DNA of 64,000 bases. It comes from JBBATK01 sp040398805. Its GTDB lineage: Bacteria; Bacteroidota; Ignavibacteria; Kapaibacteriales; NICIL-2. Positions within the stretch are counted from its first letter, which is position 1; each line of letters begins with the position of its first letter. Position numbers and translations under genes: made by a program. The stretch is from assembly GCA_040398805.1 (NCBI GenBank), contig JBBATK010000005.1, forward strand, positions 62,001-126,000, in the 5' to 3' direction. This document shows positions 60,261 to 64,000 of the stretch, piece after piece. The notes below the pieces were generated by a model. It was not told the DNA's origin. It did not search any database and saw only the letters and a program-made list of their open reading frames with translations.

Positions 60261-62800
60261 TCGTCCCTCGTTCCATATCGTTGGCTCGGGCACTCCTGTG
60301 TTGTGTATTCGCCGGAACGCTCACCCTGCACGCGGGGACGCTTCGAGTACCCATGGGATCCGAACCGGATACCTTGCCCATACGGCGGATCGATGCGGAT
60401 CGTCGGGAGACGACGATCACAGCACCTCGTGCGCCGCGCGTCATCCTCGTTCTGAGCGGCGGTGGCGCTCGCGGTGCAGCCCACGTGGGTGTGCTTCGGG
60501 AGTTCGAGCGCGCGGGGATCCGTCCCTCCATGGTCATCGGCACAAGCATGGGGGCGATCATCGGCGGACTCTGGTGCGCGGGCTATACGGCGCAGGAGTT
60601 GGATTCCTTGCTGGAGACCGTCGACTGGGAGGAGCAGTTCGCCACGGGTGTGGATCGTGATCGCAATCGCTTGTTCCTTGATCAGAAGTACGAGCAGGAC
60701 CGTGCCGTTGTGACGTTGCGCTTCCACGACTTCTCCTTGGTCGTTCCGCAATCGGTCACCAACGTCATGCGCTTCACCATTCCTTTCTTGCGATTGTTCT
60801 GGAACGCGCCGTATCATGACAACGGCGACTTCGATGCCCTGAAGATCCCGTTCCGTGCGGTGGCCACCGATATCGCTCACGCCCGCGTCGTCGCCTTAGG
60901 TAAAGGCAATCTCGTGGAATCCATTCGTGCGAGTGCGACGTTACCGCTGCGGTATGCGCCCGTGCATATGGATAGCATGGTGCTGGTGGATGGCGGACTC
61001 CTCGCAAACATCCCCGTGGAGATCGCCCAGAGCTACTCGCCCGATATGATCATCGCCGTCAATACCACGTCGCCGCTGCTTCCTACCACGGCTCTGGATA
61101 AACCATGGAACGTGGCCGATCAGATCGTTTCCGTGATGGAAAAACAATTCAATGAGCGGGCCACGGGTCGTGCCACCGTGCTCATCGAACCGCGGATCAG
61201 TGATCATCCCAATACGGAGTTCCATGACCTCGACACGCTCGTCCGTGCCGGTGAGGCGGCCGCGCAGGAGAAGATGCCCGAGATCCGCGCGCGCATTTCG
61301 GCACTCCGCGATTCGTTACTTCGGCAGGGAGGAAATGGTGAGGCGAGAAGCGAAGGTGAACGTGGCGTCGCACCGCTCATACGACAGGTGAGAACCACCG
61401 TGAGCGATACCGCACTTGCCCAGCGCGTGAAATCCTTGGCGGGTGCCGAGTGGAACGAAGAGAGTGTCCGAGAGCAGGTGTTGCGCCTGTGCCGCAAGAG
61501 CCGTCGCGCCTTCGCCGAGATTCGCACGCTCCGCTTCGACACGGCGCAAGGAGTGCTGGATGTGGCGATCGACGAGGGCAGATTGCGGAATCTGGAGATC
61601 AAAGGGAATACGACGGCGACACGATTGTTCGTGGCGCGGGAACTCAACCTTGCCGTCGGCGACCGCCTGAATGCCGATGACATCCTTTCCGGACTTGAAA
61701 GCATCATGTCCACCGATCTCTTCAGCGAGGCCAGTATCGACCTGGTTCGCGGGTCGCGCGACGGCATGGACCTGACCCTCAACGTCGTGGAACGGGGTTC
61801 GCAGATCCTGCGTCTGGGCGGCCGTATCGACAACGAACGCAATACGCAGGTACAGGCGGATTTCGTTCAGGAGAACGTGTTCTCGTCGGGTGTGCGCCTT
61901 GGGCTTCGCGTAGGAGGCGGCGGACGTAACAGCGTGCTCGACGCCCGCTTCGATATCCCCCGTATCCTCGATTCCTATTGGCTCTTCAGTGTGCGCGGAT
62001 ACTGGGATTCCCGTAACATCTACTTGTATCAATACGCGTCCAGCGTACGGAATCGTTTCGAAGCGCTCCAGACAGGCGATGCCCAGCAACAGCATCTCGG
62101 CGTGCGTGCCATGTTCGGTCGGCAAGTGGAAACGTCCGGACGTTTGACGGTGGAGGCACGCTACGAAGCCCAGCGGATGTTCCAACTCGGCGACTTCGTC
62201 ACGAACCGAGAGTTCAAGCCGCTTGCAGCTCTTGCCCTGACGATGATGATCGATGCGCAGGACCGCGCCGACTTTCCCACAAAGGGACGAGTGCTGCTTG
62301 TGAAAGTGGAACGGTCCGTTCTGCAAGCGCCGGACGTACCTCGGTTCACGAAGGCGGAGATCTATTCCTCGCGTACCTTCCGGTTCGGAGACCAAGCCAT
62401 CAAGCCCTCGCTGCGCCTGGCGTTCTCGGATGTCGGGACACCGCAGACGGAGTGGTTCCATCTTGGAGGACAGGATGCCTTCTTCGGTATGCGGGAAGAC
62501 GAACGTCGCAGCAGGAACCTTATTCTTGCGAACCTCGAGTACAGAGTGAAACTCCCTTTGCGCCTGCTCCTCGATTCCTATTTCTCTGTGCGATACGACG
62601 TAGGGGGCATTTGGCCCTCGGTCGATGCCATCCGCCTGGAAGACGTCCATCAAGGCCTCGGCATGCAACTCTCGCTCGATACGCCCCTCGGTCCGGCCAG
62701 GTTCGCCGTGGGACGTAGTTTCTTCTTCCTGCGCCATCCCGATACGATGGTCCTGGGTCCGTACCAAGTGTATTTCAGCATCGGCATGCGTATACAATAA
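60257..62800 (+). CDS. patatin-POTRA-beta-barrel protein (type Vd secretion/PlpD-like)
   Basis: The product (about 847 residues) joins a signal peptide, a patatin-like phospholipase (oxyanion loop GGGARG at 68-73, GTSMG with nucleophile Ser97, catalytic Asp in LVDGGLLANIP), a single POTRA-like domain (LEIKGNTTATRLFVARELNL, about 440-510) and a 16-strand-type outer-membrane barrel ending in VYFSIGMRIQ. PlpD-type proteins carry the phospholipase through their own barrel. The GTG start at 60257 overlaps the SDR stop; longer starts lie inside the SDR gene. It is followed by sixA. Confidence 0.9.
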   Translation: MIVPRSISLARALLCCVFAGTLTLHAGTLRVPMGSEPDTLPIRRIDADRRETTITAPRAPRVILVLSGGGARGAAHVGVLREFERAGIRPSMVIGTSMGAIIGGLWCAGYTAQELDSLLETVDWEEQFATGVDRDRNRLFLDQKYEQDRAVVTLRFHDFSLVVPQSVTNVMRFTIPFLRLFWNAPYHDNGDFDALKIPFRAVATDIAHARVVALGKGNLVESIRASATLPLRYAPVHMDSMVLVDGGLLANIPVEIAQSYSPDMIIAVNTTSPLLPTTALDKPWNVADQIVSVMEKQFNERATGRATVLIEPRISDHPNTEFHDLDTLVRAGEAAAQEKMPEIRARISALRDSLLRQGGNGEARSEGERGVAPLIRQVRTTVSDTALAQRVKSLAGAEWNEESVREQVLRLCRKSRRAFAEIRTLRFDTAQGVLDVAIDEGRLRNLEIKGNTTATRLFVARELNLAVGDRLNADDILSGLESIMSTDLFSEASIDLVRGSRDGMDLTLNVVERGSQILRLGGRIDNERNTQVQADFVQENVFSSGVRLGLRVGGGGRNSVLDARFDIPRILDSYWLFSVRGYWDSRNIYLYQYASSVRNRFEALQTGDAQQQHLGVRAMFGRQVETSGRLTVEARYEAQRMFQLGDFVTNREFKPLAALALTMMIDAQDRADFPTKGRVLLVKVERSVLQAPDVPRFTKAEIYSSRTFRFGDQAIKPSLRLAFSDVGTPQTEWFHLGGQDAFFGMREDERRSRNLILANLEYRVKLPLRLLLDSYFSVRYDVGGIWPSVDAIRLEDVHQGLGMQLSLDTPLGPARFAVGRSFFFLRHPDTMVLGPYQVYFSIGMRIQ

Positions 62801-62889
62801 CCGTGCGGCAGGTCCGCGCGAGTCCCTCGTTCATCCTATCATCGTCGACACACCATCACAGCTTCGTTCTCTCGTCATTCCATTCCCGT

Positions 62890-63378
62890 ATGAAACATCT
62901 TCTTCTCGTCCGTCATGGCAAAGCTCAGGATCACGGCTCGGTTCCGGTGGATTTCGACCGCACGCTGGTGGAGCGCGGCCGTCGGGACGTGCGTACCCTT
63001 GCTCAGGAACTGAACGCCCTGTCCTTCGCGCCGACCATCGTCCTCTCCAGTGCCGCTCCCCGAGCCGAAGAAACCGCCGAGATCCTCGTGGAGGCATTGA
63101 ACGCATCTCCCGCACTCATTCTCGAGTCCGCCCTCTACCTTGCCTCCGCTGCCACGCTGATACGTCGTATCGAAGCCCTGAGTGATGAGCACGACGTCGC
63201 CATGGTCGTTGCCCACAACCCCGGCATCCGCGACGCTGCGTCGTTGCTCTGCGCCGGGTTCCTCCCGTCGTTCCCCACAAGCGGTGCCGTGCTGTTCACC
63301 TTCGATTGCGACATGTGGGCAGGTTGCGCGTATGAAACGGCAAGCCGCACGCGAGCGTTCTTCCGCGATAAGGCATAG
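62890..63378 (+). CDS. sixA: SixA-type phosphohistidine phosphatase
   Basis: The 162-residue protein is a histidine phosphatase: the nucleophile is in HLLLVRHGKAQDH and the second His in MVVAHNPGIRDAA. SixA removes phosphate from histidine phosphotransfer proteins, for example in the phosphotransferase or His-Asp phosphorelay systems. Start ATG 62890 is chosen because the longer frame to 62803 adds a Ser/His-rich stretch unlike the family. It lies 90 bp after the patatin-barrel gene on the same strand. Confidence 0.87.
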   Translation: MKHLLLVRHGKAQDHGSVPVDFDRTLVERGRRDVRTLAQELNALSFAPTIVLSSAAPRAEETAEILVEALNASPALILESALYLASAATLIRRIEALSDEHDVAMVVAHNPGIRDAASLLCAGFLPSFPTSGAVLFTFDCDMWAGCAYETASRTRAFFRDKA

Positions 63379-63386
63379 GTGGGTGT

Positions 63387-63450
63387 GTCAAAATGACGCA
63401 CAATAATGCCATGAATCTCGATAAAATCGTACGATGTATGTCATAATGAC
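63387..63450 (+). promoter_or_regulatory. paired GTCA-N3-TGAC inverted repeats, candidate operators
   Basis: GTCAAAATGAC (63387-63397, within GTGTGTCA...TGACGCAC) and GTCATAATGAC (63440-63450, within the 17-bp palindrome TATGTCAT-A-ATGACATA) share one motif, 53 bp apart, about five DNA turns. They lie 150-215 bp before the hsp20 start. No known repressor consensus fits. Confidence 0.5.
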
Positions 63451-63600
63451 ATATTTACCTGCGATGCTACACACCTAGACACTTTGGCACGCCTTTGCTA
63501 TGATAGGAAAAGGCGCGGGCGAAAGCGGGATCACCGACGACCGCTTCGGCCGTAGCGAAAAGGTTCACCATTACTCTTTTCACCATTCTCAGGAGTACCT

Positions 63601-64000
63601 ATGAAAGTCGTTCACATGCATCCCATGAGCGGATTCGACACGATGGTTCGTCGCATGAATCATCTGCTGCAGGATTTGGACGTCGGCGGACGTCGCCTTG
63701 AGCACACGGCATCGGTGCCGACGCGCTCCTGGACTCCCCGGGTCGATATCACCGAAGACACCACCACGTTTTCCGTTCGTATGGACCTTCCGGGCGTTCC
63801 CAAGGAACAGGTTACCGTATCGGTCGATGAACGTCGCGTTCTCACCGTACGTGGAGAGCTCGCGCACGACGAGATCAAGGAAGGCACCACCGTTCATCGC
63901 CGCGAGCGTCGCACGGGTTCCTTCGAACGTTCCTTCACCTTGCCCGAAAACGTCGATGCCGATGCCATCACAGCGCAATTCGAGCACGGCGTCTTGCATC
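63601..64000 (+). CDS. small heat-shock protein, Hsp20 family (partial)
   Basis: The reading frame starts at ATG 63601 after AGGAG and runs out of the window after about 133 codons, so the C-terminus is missing. Seen: RVDITEDTTTFSVRMDLPGVPKEQVTV, RRTGSFERSFTLPENVDADAI, alpha-crystallin domain hallmarks. It differs from the Hsp20 at 28424 and is preceded by a 222-bp gap with paired inverted repeats. Confidence 0.92.
   Translation, partial: MKVVHMHPMSGFDTMVRRMNHLLQDLDVGGRRLEHTASVPTRSWTPRVDITEDTTTFSVRMDLPGVPKEQVTVSVDERRVLTVRGELAHDEIKEGTTVHRRERRTGSFERSFTLPENVDADAITAQFEHGVLH

Noticed and set aside
63483..63500. Sigma-54 promoter TTGGCACG...TTGC before hsp20
   Set aside because: The GG-to-GC spacing is 9 nt instead of the required 10, which normally abolishes sigma-54 binding.

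Overview
The window looks like chromosomal DNA of a Gram-negative bacterium of the Bacteroidota/Chlorobiota (FCB) group. The gene complement suggests a Kapabacteria- or Ignavibacteria-like lineage, but the sequence alone does not prove the exact phylum. Support comes from three secreted proteins with C-terminal sorting domains of the type IX secretion system (T9SS), a TonB-dependent receptor with a carboxypeptidase-regulatory-like N-terminus, and recurrent TAnnTTTG promoter motifs of the Bacteroidota type. Other support is an OlsF-like two-domain acyltransferase, a single bifunctional Rel/Spo enzyme and an adenosylcobalamin-dependent ribonucleotide reductase. I see no rRNA, tRNA, CRISPR array, insertion sequence or prophage. 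Gene density is high and GC content moderate to high, with AT-rich intergenic islands near 26.4-26.65 kb and 51.2-52.07 kb.

Layout. 0-8.9 kb: AtuA-family protein, DUF2279 protein, glycosyltransferase, rsh (minus), an overlapping pair of small unknown genes, and an orphan oligopeptide-binding lipoprotein (minus). 8.8-18.8 kb: a membrane Fe-S/CCG-domain oxidoreductase and a di-heme peroxidase (minus), then a sugar aminotransferase, a DUF2892 protein, a Lon-like protease, rpe and mazG (plus), then crcB and an isolated pntA C-terminal subunit (minus). 18.8-24.4 kb: kup-murI and two T9SS-exported proteins, one a cytochrome c/copper monooxygenase fusion. 24.4-26.3 kb: thyA and a heptose kinase (minus). 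26.5-33.7 kb: a degenerate-receiver/CRP-FNR regulator, a small eRF1-like protein, Hsp20, PEP synthase, an SDR and an envelope protein with DRAPxP repeats. 33.8-47.2 kb: pfkA-ppk1-ppx, a TonB receptor, a large duplicated T9SS beta-helix protein and an OlsF-like ornithine-lipid synthase. 47.7-51.2 kb: nrdJ with a strong terminator. 51.5-59.2 kb: a small Cys-rich secreted protein, a hairpin-rich leader ending in a terminator, a three-gene envelope operon and a vWA-OmpA protein. 59.4-64 kb: an SDR coupled to a patatin/POTRA/beta-barrel protein, sixA, and a second Hsp20 cut by the window end.

The most interesting signals are these. (1) Two arrays of TAACA-like hexamers at 10-11 bp spacing, resembling Pho boxes, lie before the TonB receptor/T9SS operon and before olsF. 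They lie just downstream of the polyphosphate genes, suggesting a phosphate-starvation regulon. (2) An unrecognised trans-envelope operon (52072-57709) has an attenuator-like leader ending about 18 nt before its first start codon. (3) A 100-N gap inside that operon is a scaffolding artefact: the 55 bp on either side are identical, and collapsing them restores one reading frame.
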